NCBI GenBank assembly: GCA_029582165.1
Contig: CM055880.1
Span: 1,674,001 to 1,738,000, forward strand
Length of the DNA stretch: 64,000 nucleotides
Direction: 5' to 3'
From: Portulaca oleracea
Taxonomy: Eukaryota; Streptophyta; Magnoliopsida; Caryophyllales; Portulacaceae
Shown here in pieces: positions 11,166-24,636 of this stretch. The translations under genes were made by a program, and so were the position numbers. Below the pieces are notes generated by a model. It made no database searches. It was given only the letters and a program-made list of their open reading frames with translations, and had not been told where the DNA came from. The stretch's first letter is position 1. The number at the start of each line of letters is the position of its first letter.

Positions 11166-11505
11166 ATGGTAAGTCCATCCAAGGAGAAGAGCCCTTCTTT
11201 GAACAATATTTATTTTATTATTACTTGACCATCTGCCAAAAAAAAGTCAATCTATCCAAATTTTCATGAAATAAATTTCATGCGTGCAAGTTGAGGGATT
11301 TTATATTTTCGGTTTTGCAAGCCACATGTTTTGTTATTATAGTATTCAACTTTCAAAATATATGAAGTTATTTACTCAATAGATCTATAGATTTAGACTT
11401 TAATTGTGTTCATACTTTGTGCATATTATACTTGCATGTGTCTGTGTCCAATTTAAATTTGTTAATTTTGTGTTCATACTATGTCTAAACTGATTAGGTT
11501 GGATA
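11166..11505. other. Intergenic, no gene seen
   Basis: AT-rich, with no recognised coding or repeat structure beyond short ORFs. Confidence 0.5.
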
Positions 11506-11509
11506 GGTG

Positions 11510-12570
11510 GTGATCCGGGAAACTCGGGGGTCCTTGAATGGAAAATTATGGAAGGCCATGTATCCACTAACTACTTAGGGTTTGAGAAAACCTCAATTTA
11601 GAACTCATAAAACTACACTAACTTTTAGGGTTTTGGAGATGAACAACAAGCACAACAAGAATTAAAAGGGATATGGACAATTGTAAAGAGTAATCACTCA
11701 CCCAATTGAACTAAGATATTCAATCACTTACACAAGGACCTTCTACAAGCAAAGAGTCTTGAAACACCCAAGAAATCTCACAAAGAGTGGAGGAAGAACA
11801 CCCACTCACCAAGAAGAGAAATCACCAAGCAATTTCAACCCAAAGGATTAGCTTTCATTGATTAGGGTTTGAAAACCCACAATTACAAACTCTCCAAGTG
11901 AGAGGAATTTTGAGTCTAAATCCTAAACATTTTTTTTTTGATGGAACTAAATCCTAAACATTCATCAAAAGTCTTTCTCTAATGGAGGGGAAACAAGTAT
12001 ATATAAGGGAAGGGGGAAAACAAAATAAAAGGGATTAAAATGGGACAAAAAATGTCGCAGCATGATCGTGCCACTCAAAGCATTCGAAAATTACGAAGCA
12101 CGATCGCGTAGTCGACGGCGATCGATCGTGCGGTGCCTGACGCGATCGATGGCCGCGATCGTGCGATCGCAGCGCGATCGTGCGATCGGCACGCGATCGT
12201 CACGATCGGCCGCGATGAAGTTTTTCCCTGTTGACTTCAAACATGCATAACTTTCTCGTTTTAACTTCGATTTGGGCTAATAATATATCGATGGAAAGCT
12301 CTTGGTGTGTACTATAAGCTCACTAAATTTCAGATCAATCGGAGTTGTATAGAAAGAGTTATGTATTGTTCTCATGTCCAATTTCACCCACTTTCTTCAT
12401 TTTTCTTCAACTTTACTCCTCCAACTTGGCCTTGACTCCCTCTTAGCTTCTTCCTAACTTTTCTAAACGGCCAATTTGGGACTCAAAAGTGACCGAACTC
12501 GGTTTGGGAAAAGTAAGCCCGACCCCTCCGTTGTTATTATCTCCGATATGAGAGACCCATAGGAATTATG
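11510..12570 (-). mobile_element. Solo-LTR-like block with CGATCG word array (minus orientation)
   Basis: Read on the minus strand, this has the same layout as the LTRs at 6001 and the blocks at 28220 and 41880: a phrase about 'agcttatagtacacac', then 'gagctttcc', a 'gttatgc' phrase, a GC-rich word array (12089-12215, about ten CGATCG hexamers), then a TATA-like ATATATA (about 11998-12005). Boundaries are approximate and no TSD was found. Confidence 0.5.
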
Positions 12571-12715
12571 GATCAGTTTGAAATGGGACAATGTGAGTGA
12601 CAATTTTTTTTATGTTGATAAAAATACTTATTTATAGAAAGATTAGGCCATGTTGTGGTATGACGCGGTGCGGTGTGGTAGAATTGTGGCGGGTGTGGTG
12701 GAATTGTGGTGTGTT

Positions 12716-12998
12716 ATTGAACTAGATGTTTATTGTATTGAAAATATGTGTATTTTAATAGAATAATTATTATCATACAATTGTGCATATATAAAATTCA
12801 CCCGAAAAATTGATAAATCTAATAAAAAAATACATAATAGTGTTGGACCCATGGACCCGATGAGTTAGAGTCTGGGTCCGAATATATGGGACCCACTGAC
12901 GCCTAGGTCGGGTCTGGATTCAAAAAAAATTGGCGGGTTCGAGTCCGTATTCAGGTGGACCCAACCTAGACTCTACTCATTCTCATCCCTAATTTTGA
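12716..12998. mobile_element. Partial copy of the 5669/24178 dispersed repeat
   Basis: Starts 'attgaactagatg' and runs through an AT-rich core into GGACCC words, ending 'catccctaattttgactc' as at 24636. The left end is joined to a fragment of a GGCCCCGTT-type MITE (about 12648-12715). Confidence 0.6.
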
Positions 12999-13072
12999 CT
13001 CATTTTTAGTAGTGCACATACAACAAATATATAAATAAATATATATATATCTGTGTGTGTTTGGGTAAACTG

Positions 13073-13795
13073 CACCTAGGGATAGCGGTTGGGAAGGGAA
13101 TACCCATCCCCGCTTGGGGCCCGCCCTGCTCTGAGAAAAAATCCCCGCACCTAATGGGGATAGGGATGGGTATGGGAACGTATATTAAATACCCGCACTG
13201 GGATGGGGCAGGGTGGGGACAAAATTTTCCCCGTCTCCGTCCCTGCCATTGCGTATATCCGTCAGAGAAAATAACTCACCCACATACCCGTCCCCGTTAT
13301 ACATTAAATTTACGTACTTACCCATAAAATTCTTACTTTCATATTTATAATTGGAAGGGTATGCTCGTATTTGTTAGATTCTGATACCCCTTGTTAGGCA
13401 AGCGGAAGCGAAATAAATAAGATGATGAAAATTACGATAAAATTCAGGAACGAAAAATAAGCGATAAAACGAACATCACATATACTTGGGAAATCGAAGT
13501 ACTCGAAGGAAAACCCACGGACGACGACAGTTAGAAAAATAATCTACTATGAGAAGGAAGGAGTACAACTCGATCACTATCACAGGTCTTGAGACTTTCG
13601 CATACTAACGTTACTTAATAGACGATGAGAAGATATAATCAGTGCTAAATTAAATCTAAAAACATAACAATGATTTAAATCCCCGTTGATCAATACCCGT
13701 TGGCAGCGGGGAACCCCCGGGGATGGGAATGGGGTCAATTTCCCCACCCGCAGCGGGGATGAGTACAGATATGTATGGGGGCGCGGGACGGGTAC
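13073..13795. mobile_element. GC-rich hAT-like element (CCCCGCCC words), interrupted
   Basis: Left part (13073-13330) begins AGGGATAGCGGTTGGG and is packed with CCCCGCCCC/GGGGATGGG words; the right part (13680-13795) has the same words in inverse order. Between them, 13375-13680 is an unrelated insertion beginning about 'ttgttaggcaagcggaag'. Confidence 0.45.
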
Positions 13796-13829
13796 AGGGA
13801 GTACACTGAACTTTAGGGATTATGGACAT

Positions 13830-15545
13830 GGGAAGGTACAAAACTTCCACCTGGAAAAAAGGCCTTGACATCAAAATGGGTGTATAAAGTCAAATTCAAA
13901 CCTAATGGGGAGGTAGAAAGGTATAAGGCTAGGTTAGTGATCAGGGGTTTCTTACAAGAAAAGGATATAGATTATAAACACACCTTTTCTCCAAGAGCAA
14001 AACTAAGCACTGTCAGGTTGTTCATGGCCATTGCATCAGCAAAAAATTGGCCCCTTTTTCAGCTTGATATTAACAATGCTTTTTTGCATGGATTCATCGA
14101 TGAAGAAGTTTACATGGAACCTCCTCAAGGCTATACCAAAGCCAAACAAGGGCAGGTTTGCAAATTGATCAAATCTCTATATGGGCTGAAGCAGGCCTCC
14201 AGGCAATGGAACCTAGAGGTAACAAAGTTTTTATGCAAAAAGGGTTTTGTGCAATCAAAGAATGATTACTCTCTTTTCTCAAAAACAACCTTGGTAGGAC
14301 ACATTTATGTTCTTGTTTATGTTGATGATTTATTAATTACAGGAGATGATCAAGCAGGAATTGAAGTTTTGAAGGCTTCTTTGCACACAACTTTTACTAT
14401 CAAAGATCTAGGACAAGCTAGATTTTTCCTTGGAATAGAAATTGCAAGATCAAAAGAAGGCATTCTACTCAATCAAAGAAAGTTTATTACTGATTTATGC
14501 GATGCAGTGCAGTGCAGCCAAGCCTGCAAATTTTCCATTACCCAGAGGACTTAAGCTGTCTATAGATTATGGAGAACCTTTGAAAGACCATTTCCCCTAC
14601 AGAAGAATAATAGGGAGGCTTCTATACTTAACTCTTACAAGACCATATATTTGCTATGTTGTCCAGCATTTATCTCAATTTATCCAGAATCCTACTGACT
14701 TACATCTTAATGCTGTCAATCATGTCCTTAGGTATCTAAAGAAGACAGTCAACAAAGGATTGTTTTATCCCAGCAATAGCACTTTTCAAATCAAAGCTTA
14801 CACAGATGCAGATTGGGGAGCATGTCAATATACTGCTAGATCTCTCACAGGCTATTGTGTGTTTCTGGGATCCTCACTGGTTTCATGGAAGACAAAGAAA
14901 CAAAAGACTGTTTCCAAGTCTTCAGCAGAGGCTGAGTATAGGGCAATGTCAGCTTCAGTTTCAGAAATTGAGTGGATGCACCAAATTTTGTCAGATTTTC
15001 ACATCCATGTTGAGACTCCTATCACGTACACTATTTTGTGACAATAAGGCAGCTCAACATATCGCAGAAAATCATGTCTTTCATGAGAAGACAAAACACA
15101 TCAGAATAGATTGTCATTACATCAGAGACAAGATTCAAGAAGGACTGATCAAGACTGCCTATATTCGCACATCAAATCAGATTGCTGATATTTTCACTAA
15201 ACCCCTTGGAGAATCATAGCACAATCTACTTTGTTCAAGGTTAGGATTAGTTGAAATTTCTCCTAATCCACCTTGAAGGGGGAGGGGGGTGTGAAGAGGT
15301 CTATGGTAGTTAAGTTAGTTAAGGTTCTTAGTAGGTTGTTATTTTGTTTTAGCTTAGTTTCCTTTTCTGTTTTGTTTTCCTCCTTTCTTTTCTTTCTTTT
15401 CTTTCTTGGTTCTTGGTCGTGTAGGGTGTTTTGCTGTTGTATAAATACTCCCTCTGTAGCTCTTCTGTTTGCACTGCAATATACACAGCAGCCAATAGTC
15501 TGTAGTTCACCAAATTCTCTCCATTTCACACCTCTCAACCAGCCA
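13830..15545 (+). pseudogene. Decayed Ty1/copia pol fragment with 3' LTR
   Basis: Begins inside the reverse transcriptase (KLPPGKKALTSKWVYKVK) and is 5'-truncated. The RT core is present, with the YVDD box in VLVYVDDLLITGDD. The frame shifts near 14510, where a GCAGT micro-duplication occurs, continues through RNase H ([20 protein letters not shown]), shifts again near 15030 and ends with [13 protein letters not shown] and [10 protein letters not shown] polypurine tract (about 15275-15288) is followed by an LTR starting TGTGAAGAGG with a TATAAATA near 15440. The 5' LTR, gag and integrase are missing. It is a dead copy. Confidence 0.9.
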
Positions 15546-15968
15546 ACCACTTCTGCAGCTACTAGGACACCATCAAGGATTGGTCTACCAGGAATGTAAG
15601 CAAACTGATCAAGCTTCATTGACTAGATTGTGGATGACTTGTTTCAGTCGACAGCTAAGAATCTTACAATCACCTTATAAATCTTGCCAATCATGCTGAT
15701 TGGCTTGTAATCCTTAATGTCTTCTGATCCGCACCACATTTCTTGGGGATTAAGGTAACCCAAGTGGTGTTGAAACCATCATAATCGGGAGCACTTGAAG
15801 AGCCAAGACTGAATCTTCAATGGATAGTTGTTTCAAGTCCAGGAGGTTGAGATTAAAGTCATAGTTTCTTGCTTTCTTCAAGAATTGCTTCCTGAATGTA
15901 TTTTTTACTGCTCTTTTAATCAGACCAGGTTCATCCAGTAGCTCCCTATCAATTCTTAATTTTTGCAT
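15540..15968 (-). pseudogene. LINE (L1-type) reverse transcriptase fragment
   Basis: Minus-strand frames contain pieces typical of plant LINE ORF2: WVTLIPKK, DYKPISMIGKIYKVI and DQFAYIPGRPILD. They lie in different frames with stops between, so the copy is broken and truncated. It sits between the copia LTR and the lectin 3'-UTR relic. Confidence 0.65.
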
Positions 15969-15984
15969 AACATTCTGACATTTA

Positions 15985-17235
15985 ATTCATGGTCTTTAAT
16001 CGCTATCGCTATGTTTGTTTTCCCTTATTGAGTTGTTCTATTCCTTTGGTTTGCTTGTTCTTCTTGCATGGTCTTCTATGTATACTAGGTAAGGCTACCC
16101 GTGCAAGGCACCAGTTAAAATTTTTATTGTTTTATTATATATATTTTGGTGTACTAATGCACATATATATTATATTATATTATATTACATTATATTATAT
16201 TATATTATATTTTATTTTATTAAGTAAATTTTAGGCCCTATTTTAGAATGGTAAGTTGGGTTTATTATTGTCTAACCTTACCTTATTTTACCTTACTTTA
16301 CTTTACACGATTCCCTAAAAACACTCAAACAAAAGTCAAAATTTTAATAATAAATTCCACCACTAAATTACCTACCACAAATTTTATCCTTACCTTACTA
16401 AACTAATCATATCACTCTAAAGAACATGACCTTAGTTTATCTTAGATTTTAATAAGTAATGAAAAATTACGAACAACAATATAAGTATTTATAATTTTAT
16501 ATGTAATACTATGTTCATTTTTCAAATATAATATAATGTACACTAATTTAGTTTGCATACTCATAAAAATTATAACGCTTTAAAAATTGTCATATATCAA
16601 GTGCGTTTTCTATTGTCAAATAATACCTAACCCACATTTACTCGTGTCAAATATACATGACTGTATTAACCCAAATCAGGAATATACTTAACCCATATTT
16701 ACTTGAACAAATACACCTAACTCGTGTTTACTGAACTGAAATGTATCGAATCCATATTTACCGTATCTAAATATACACCTGACACGTATTTAACCCGCTT
16801 CCTGATTGAATTGATCATTAGTTTGGACATAAAGTTTTATATATTTGGTGCTAGACTCCTTAGTTATTGTAGTTATTATGAGGAAGAAAAAAAAACCTTC
16901 TTTCTCCCTAAATTATTATCAAACAAAGAAAGTGTGAATACAAGCTAAAAAGTAATTTGGTGAAGTTACAAGGTTATAAGTTGTGCATTATTATATTCGA
17001 AAGTAAAAAAGTAAATTGTGTAAACACACACTACAATGCAAGGTAGTGAATTTACCAAGTATGCTACTTAAATTCGAGTGTGAACATGATTTCTGAAATA
17101 AACTGCTAGACAATTAGCAACTACTTCAAACATTTTTGGTCCCCAATGCCTTTTTTATTGTATGGAGATGTTTTTGCTTTCAAGCCTTGTTGTTTTGGGA
17201 GTCATTGAGTATAAAATGTTTCCTTTACCTGCTTC
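15985..17235 (+). pseudogene. Orphan lectin 3' UTR split by an insertion
   Basis: 15988-16080 ('ctatcgctatgtttgtttt', 'gagttgttctattcc') matches the start of the lectin 3' UTR, and 17160-17230 ('tttcaagccttgttgttttg', 'attgagtataaaatgtttcc') matches its end. About 1.08 kb of AT-rich DNA separates them, including a degraded CCCGAA-type repeat at 16580-16950. The lectin coding sequence that should lie upstream is gone, with LINE and copia sequence in its place. It marks an eighth lectin locus. Confidence 0.7.
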
Positions 17236-17353
17236 TTTTTTTTTATAAAAATAAATCGACATTAGAAACGCAAATACTTTTGTTTTAGGTTCAGATAAAT
17301 ACATATCAAATATATTTAATTCGTCCATGGGATGGGTTGGTTAACTAATTTTA

Positions 17354-17652
17354 GGGGGTGTTTGGCTACCCTACTTTTTGGGTAACTTTTAATTTTTTGA
17401 CTAACTTTTAGCTTTTTAACCAAGGTTAAAAAGTTATTTAAGGTGTTTGGTAAGTAGCTTTTTTTTTATCTTTTTGTACCCAATAAGCTAGCTTCCAAAA
17501 AGCTACTTGATGAAGCTTTTTGAGTTAGCTTTTCACAAAAATCTACTTTACCAAACATTTTTCTTACAATCAGTTAGCCCAAACAGCTAATTCAAACAGC
17601 TATCAGCTAACAGCTAACAACTACCGACTACCAATTGGATGCCAAACATGTC
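17354..17652. mobile_element. MITE with GGGGGTGTTTGGC terminus
   Basis: The left end GGGGTGTTTGGCTACC and right end GGATGCCAAACATGTCC are near inverse repeats, with repeated 'aactttt'/'cagctaac' phrases inside. This resembles hAT-type plant MITEs. No clean target duplication was found. Confidence 0.6.
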
Positions 17653-18480
17653 CTTAATCAAATTGTATTTCCACATCAAAACAATTATTTTCGTCATGTT
17701 TATATTGTTTTCTTATTTTTACTATGGCTACATGTTCAATTGGTCCATGCCCTATATAGGTGAGCAGCAGCTGCAGTGTATACAAACGACAACATTATTG
17801 AAGTGGTGGGGCATTTGGCTTGCACGTTTTAAACATTTCTGCTAAAATCAATCATACCATATTGATATTTGTTGAAACCAATCAAAACGTACCAATCATA
17901 TCACATATATTTGGCTGAGGTTGTTTCAATTGATTTCTACTGGAAAAGAATTATCTCAAAATATTTTAATATGTTCAATATATATTCACATAAGATTATT
18001 ATCTTGTGATTTTAAAATATTCGTATTATCATATTTTGACTCAATTTGAGAATAATATGATGAATAGTGTTTATAGCTAGTTTAATAGCTATAGATTACA
18101 GTCTAAAGTCAATATTTACGAATTAATACTCGCAAATTAAAGGATCAAAAATGTTATGTAGACCTTTCAATTTGGGTGGGTGGGTTACAGGTCGGTGGTA
18201 TATCGAATTCGTATAAATACGGGTCAAATGTATTTCGAGTTCGGGTAAGACAATGTATTTCTGTTTTGGGTCGACCCAACGTGCTATGACTATGATTTTT
18301 TTTTCCTGCATTTTTCTTAGAAAAGATTTGTCTCTAAATACTATTTTTTGCACAATATATACATAATAAAATACGATTGTCTTCTAGTGACTTTAGATTA
18401 TTGCAAATTTTCGACTTAAATTAGAAAAATAATAGATGAACGAATTGCGATTATAGTTTAATAATCTTGAATTTCAATTT
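17653..18480. other. AT-rich intergenic with a degraded CCCGAA-type repeat
   Basis: 17653-18100: nothing recognised. 18100-18480 is a degenerate inverted copy of the 3535-4030 element (for example, 'cgggtcaaatgtatttcgag'). Confidence 0.5.
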
Positions 18481-18592
18481 AAAATACTATGTTTTGTTCA
18501 ATAATGCATGCTGACGTAACATGTTAAGCGACAGTTAAAATTTTTTGTGTTTAAATTACTTTGCTCCTTTCTCTCTCTTTGATTTACGTAGT

Positions 18593-18663
18593 GGATATCT
18601 ACAAAACGAACCAGGATCTGCCTTTGAAAATATCCATGAATATGTAAAAAGACGAACCATGCT
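18593..18663 (-). repeat. Small repeat upstream of lectin B, also downstream of lectin F
   Basis: In reverse complement it matches the repeats at 47935-48010 and 48205-48290 (AGGTGAACCATG and GATATTC phrases). This links the B and F flanks. Confidence 0.5.
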
Positions 18664-18880
18664 TTGGCCTTTAGAGACATCCGGAAAAGACACCTCCTAC
18701 TCACTTTCTCTCTCTTTGAACTCCAACCTCCATCCTCATACTCCCTCTCACTCACTTCCTAAACCACCACCATTCCACAACCACCTTAGTATAATATTAA
18801 ACGCTTCCTCAAACACTATTATTTAACACAAACCTTCGTATAATATTCGTAGAGTGGTCCAATGGGGGTTAAGTTTGTGT

Positions 18881-18889
18881 TATATATAT
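18881..18889 (+). promoter_or_regulatory. Probable TATA box of lectin B
   Basis: TATATATAT, about 200 bp before the ATG. Most of that distance is the GA repeat that would lie in the 5' UTR. Confidence 0.45.
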
Positions 18890-18929
18890 GTAGATGGGTT
18901 AGCAAGGAGAAGAAGCATCCCCAAACCCT

Positions 18930-20685
<1,756 letters not shown>

Positions 20686-20848
20686 GTGTCTTGGATAAGA
20701 CACTATTTGAGTGTTTTGCTCCTTTTATCCATAGTAGCGTATGTTAAACTTAAGTTGTTCTATGTTCTTTGATTTGTTTGTGCTTCTTCCCTTGTTTTTT
20801 TCAATGGACGTGTTCGCTTTCAAGTTTTCTTGTTTTTGGATCATTAAG

Positions 20849-20854
20849 AATAAA
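20849..20854 (+). terminator. Poly(A) signal of lectin B
   Basis: AATAAA in a 3' UTR block similar to those of the other lectins ('tttgatttgtttgtgcttctt' upstream), although the coding part is strongly diverged. Confidence 0.55.
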
Positions 20855-21106
20855 ATGTTTCGTTTTAATGTTTATTGTAAAATTTCACTATCATGTATTA
20901 ATATTAGTATTTAATATTATTTCAGTTCCATATTATTTGTCCTATTTGAAAATTATATTCTTTTTTTTTATTTTTATTCTTAATATATATAATGAAGTGA
21001 TCATATGAGCATTAAGAATTAGTGAGCATGTGAGTATTGGGATTTTGGACCATTTGATCTTCAATCAATGGATGAGGAAAAAAAAAGGACTTTGGATTTT
21101 TTTTTT

Positions 21107-22609
21107 GGGAAATTGAAATCTAATAAACCAACCTTTGGGGTGCTTTGATTTAACGAACCAATCTTGAACTTTAATATTAGACGAATTGACCTTAACACTT
21201 TATTTTTTCTAACGAACCGCCACCGAGTCCAACTCGTCAGAAGTGTGACGTGGCGGTGTTTAAGTAAAAAAAAATGTGCCATATTTTTATTTGAGTTCGA
21301 TTAAAATAATCAACCATTTTCATTTTTTAAAAATCCACCTCAGCACCCCACCCACTCTCTTTCTCTCTCTCCTACTCTCTCTCTCTCTCTCTCTATCTCT
21401 CCCCCTTTCTCTCCACTCTCCAGCCCGACCCCACCCTCCCCAACCCCTCTCTCTCTCTCTCTCTCTCTCTCGATTGGGTTTGATTTTGGTTTTGTGGGTC
21501 GGGTTTTTTTGAGGAGGAGGATGATCAGGGGAGGTAGGAGTGTGAGGAGAGGTTTCAGAGGGAAATTTGACTTTGTTGGGTGTGAATTGGGATTGATTGA
21601 TAATGGTGAGATTGAGTTTAGAATTATTCTGGGTAAGTGAGGTTTTATATGAGGAATATATTGGAGATTAGGGCTGGCAACAAGCCGAGTCAAGCCCGAG
21701 CTTGGTAGGCTCGAAGCTCGGCTCGCTGCTTGGGTCATATGCTTGAGCTCGGCTCGTGGCTCGCCAAGCCTTAGATGGTGAGGCTCGTGCTCGGCTCGTT
21801 GGGACTTTGCTTGGCTCGACTCGGCTCGTTGGGCTTGTACTTTTTTTTCTTTTTTTTTCTTTGCAAAGGAAATAAAGATTACAAAATTAAAATAAATGAA
21901 ACTAGATTGTCAATTTGATGGTACCCAACCCACTTTACTAATGTTTTTGACAAGCCTTACAATATAATTATATCATATCACTAACACCTGCTAATCTACT
22001 TTGTACCGAGCCTACTAGGCTCGCCGAGTTTGTCGAGGCTCGGCTTGGCTCGCCTTCCACACTAGCCCGAGCCCGAGCATGCTCGGGCTCTTTCCGAGCC
22101 GAGCTTTACGAGCTTCCCGCCGAGTTGGCTCACGAGCCCTCACGAGCCGGCTCGTCTCATTGCCAGCCCTATTGGAGATTGAAAAATGGAAATCAGTTGG
22201 CAAATGAAGGTGGGATGATTGATGAAGAAAGAGTTTGAATGTTTATGTGTTTTGAGAGTATTTTAATGGAGTTTTTGTAGCTTGAGAGTGGAGAGAAAGG
22301 GAGAGAGAGAGAAAGAGAGAGTGGGAGAGAGAGAAAGAGAGTGGGTAGGGTGCTGAGGTGGATTTAAAAAAAATGAAAATGGTTGATTATTGATAAAAAT
22401 ATGGCCCATTTTTGTTTTCTTTTTTTTTACTTAAACACCGCCACATAAGCTACCGTCACGGCCACGTCACACTTTCGATGAGTTGGACTCGGTGGCGGTT
22501 CGTTAGAAAAAATAAAGTGTTAATGTCACTTCGTCTAATATTAAAGTTCAAGGTTGGTTCGTTAAATCAAAGCACCTCCAAAGATTGGTTTATTAGATTT
22601 CAATTTCCC
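21107..22609. mobile_element. MULE-like element with long inverted repeats
   Basis: Terminal inverted repeats of about 340 bp (21107-21450 and 22265-22609), starting GGGAAATTGAAATC, with CT/GA-rich inner parts. Flanking 9-mers are T-rich and only similar. Long TIRs and the GGGAAATT start suggest Mutator ancestry. No transposase. Confidence 0.65.
21669..22171. mobile_element. hAT-like MITE with GAGCTCGGCTCG word array and 8-bp TSD
   Basis: Termini TAGGGCTGGCAA and TTGCCAGCCCTA are perfect inverted repeats, flanked by identical TTGGAGAT (21661-21668, 22172-22179). GC-rich words (GCTCGGCTCG, CCGAGC) fill the subterminal parts around an AT-rich centre. 503 bp, no coding. Confidence 0.88.
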
Positions 22610-22837
22610 TTTTTTATTTTTGCATATATGCATGTGAGCTTAGGAAATCAAAACTAGAAAAAAAGGAAAAAGAAATGGATGTGTATTGATGAGTGTAATT
22701 TTCAAGGTGTCACATTTAATTAATTCATTTTTAGGTTCCCGGACGCATGCCAAACACTCAACTAATGTAGCTGACAATCGAAATCCAATTCTTGTTTCTT
22801 TCCTCGGCCATGTTTCATCCTACCAAGTACTTTAGGT

Positions 22838-23780
22838 CCACAATGCAAATACTTGATGTCTTTATAATATTTGATGTCAACAATGAAAAAACGTGGTGTT
22901 CCCAGTGAAAATACTTGATATCCTCAATGAAAACATTTCATGTTTCCAATGAAATTCTTGATGTCCCTTGTAATATTTGACGTCCCAATAAAAAAAGGTG
23001 ATGTCCCCAATGCAAAATACTTAATGTCCTTTGTAATATTTAATGTCTTCAATGTTAAAACACGATGTTCTCAGTCAAAATACTTGATGTGTCCAATACA
23101 AAACACTTAATGTCCCTTGTAATATTTAATTTCCACAATGAAAAAATATAATGTCCCAATTGAAAAAATACTTGATATCCCCAATGAAAATGTTTGATGC
23201 CCCCAATGGAAATACTTGATACTCCCTTTGTTCCAAAATATTTGCCCCCTTTGATTTAGCACGCATTTTAAGGAAAATCAACAAATTAATCTAAATTAGC
23301 AATAAAATTCTAATAATACCTTTAGTTTTGAATTCAAAACTACTATTTATACTTTTCCCTTTCATATTTAATTACTTTTAAAATTCGAAAACTAAGGGTA
23401 TTTTTGTAGTTTTAATAAAATAAAAGTTTTCATTTTAGGAAAATGAACATAATTTTGGGACATCCAAAAATGGAATAGTGGACAAATAAACTGGGACGGA
23501 GGAAGTATTTCTTTTGATATTTGATGTCCCCAATGAAAAACCTTGATATCCCAATGGAAATAATTGATATCCCCAATGAAAATATTTGATGTCTCCACAA
23601 AAAATACTTGATGTCAAGTACTTTCATTGGAGACATCAAGTATTTCAATTGTGGACATCAAATATTTTCATTGGAGACATCACGTATTTTCACCGACGAC
23701 CTCAAAATATTTTATTGGAATGTCAAATATTTTCACTGGGGATACAACATTTTTTCACTGGGGACATCCCCACAAGAAAT
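22838..23780. repeat. Degenerate minisatellite that reverses orientation, about 20-25 bp units
   Basis: Units like CTTGATGTCCCCAATGAAAA repeat with variation from 22838 to about 23615. From about 23617 to 23780 the units run as their reverse complement (TTTTCATTGGAGACATCAAG-like). The switch point is a palindrome around 'acttgatgtcaagtac'. A MITE sits in the left arm. Confidence 0.8.
23222..23505. mobile_element. Stowaway-like MITE in the minisatellite
   Basis: Starts CTCCCTTTGTTCC and ends GGGACGGAGGAAG, with TA on each side. 284 bp. Confidence 0.8.
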
Positions 23781-23998
23781 TCTTCTTCTTCTTCCTCCTT
23801 CACTTCCCTATGTGCATTAACTACAATGACCCCTGGTATTATATTCTAATGCTTTTGTTTTTTTTTTTTTGGGTGTTGATTTCCTAAGTTCCCATCATTA
23901 TTTCCTTGATTGCACACTCCCTCTTCCCAGTACACCCATTTTCCTTCATTTTTTTCCTCATTAATGAATTCATGTGTATTTGTGCAAAAAAAATAAAA
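23781..23998. other. AT-rich spacer
   Basis: No feature seen; the right outer arm of the fold-back complex follows. Confidence 0.4.
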
Positions 23999-24101
23999 AA
24001 CTCAAAATCCTTTTTTTTTTCTCATCCATTGATTGAAGATCCAATGACCCAAAATTTCAATGCTCACATGCTCACTAAATCCCAATGCTCATATAATCAC
24101 T

Positions 24102-24106
<5 letters not shown>

Positions 24107-24166
<60 letters not shown>
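24107..24166. repeat. (AT)n microsatellite
   Basis: About 60 bp of TA dinucleotides at the outer edge of the fold-back complex. Confidence 0.95.
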
Positions 24167-24168
<2 letters not shown>

Positions 24169-24177
24169 GAAAACCCT

Positions 24178-24636
24178 AGTATATTTGTATATATTCTTAG
24201 ATTTGTATAGTGCGATAATAATAAACTTTGTGTGTGTGTGTTTTTTTTTTTTGCATTTTAAGTTGTATAGTTATGTTCTTAGAGTTTATGACTTTCGTAA
24301 TGTTTTTATATTGAATTTCGTTCATAGTCTAAGTACATTCAATTAGATATTTTATTGTGTTGAGAATATATGTATTTAAATAGAATAATAATTATTATTA
24401 TATAATTGTACACATATAAAATTAATCCGAAAAATTGATAAATCTAATAAAAAAATACATAAGAGTGTTGGACTCATGTACCCGCAGACCCGACGGGTTT
24501 GGGTTTGTGTCCGAGTTTTTGGGACCCACCGAGTCCCGGGTTGGGTCTAAATTCAAAAAAAATTTGTCGTATTCGAGTCTAGGTCCAAATGGACCTAACC
24601 CAGACCTAACCTATCGTCATCCCTAATTTTGACTCA
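24178..24636. mobile_element. Dispersed repeat, copy without the LTR insertion
   Basis: Collinear with 5850-6000 plus 10699-10800 and with 12716-12998. It contains GGGTTTGGGT/GGACCC words and ends 'catccctaattttgactc'. It serves as the empty-site reference for the TR-GAG-like insertion. Confidence 0.65.

Larger units (their letters stand above)
20983..24112. mobile_element. Nested fold-back complex, outer inverted repeats about 110 bp
   Basis: 20983-21095 and 23999-24112 are imperfect reverse complements (left 'cttcaatcaatggatgag', right 'ctcatccattgattgaag'). Inside lie a MULE-like element (21107-22609) with a hAT-like MITE in it, then a degenerate minisatellite (22838-23780) split by a Stowaway-like MITE. 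The outer unit has no recognised coding sequence. Confidence 0.65.

Noticed and set aside
12062..12250. Arg-rich frame over the CGATCG array
   Set aside because: Product of the word array inside an LTR-like block, not a gene.
22838..23220. CRISPR-like array
   Set aside because: Repeats are degenerate, with no conserved spacers, in plant nuclear DNA.
23435..23887. Overlapping open frames with repeating FHWG/IKYF motifs
   Set aside because: They arise from the degenerate minisatellite in several frames on both strands; no start context or family similarity.
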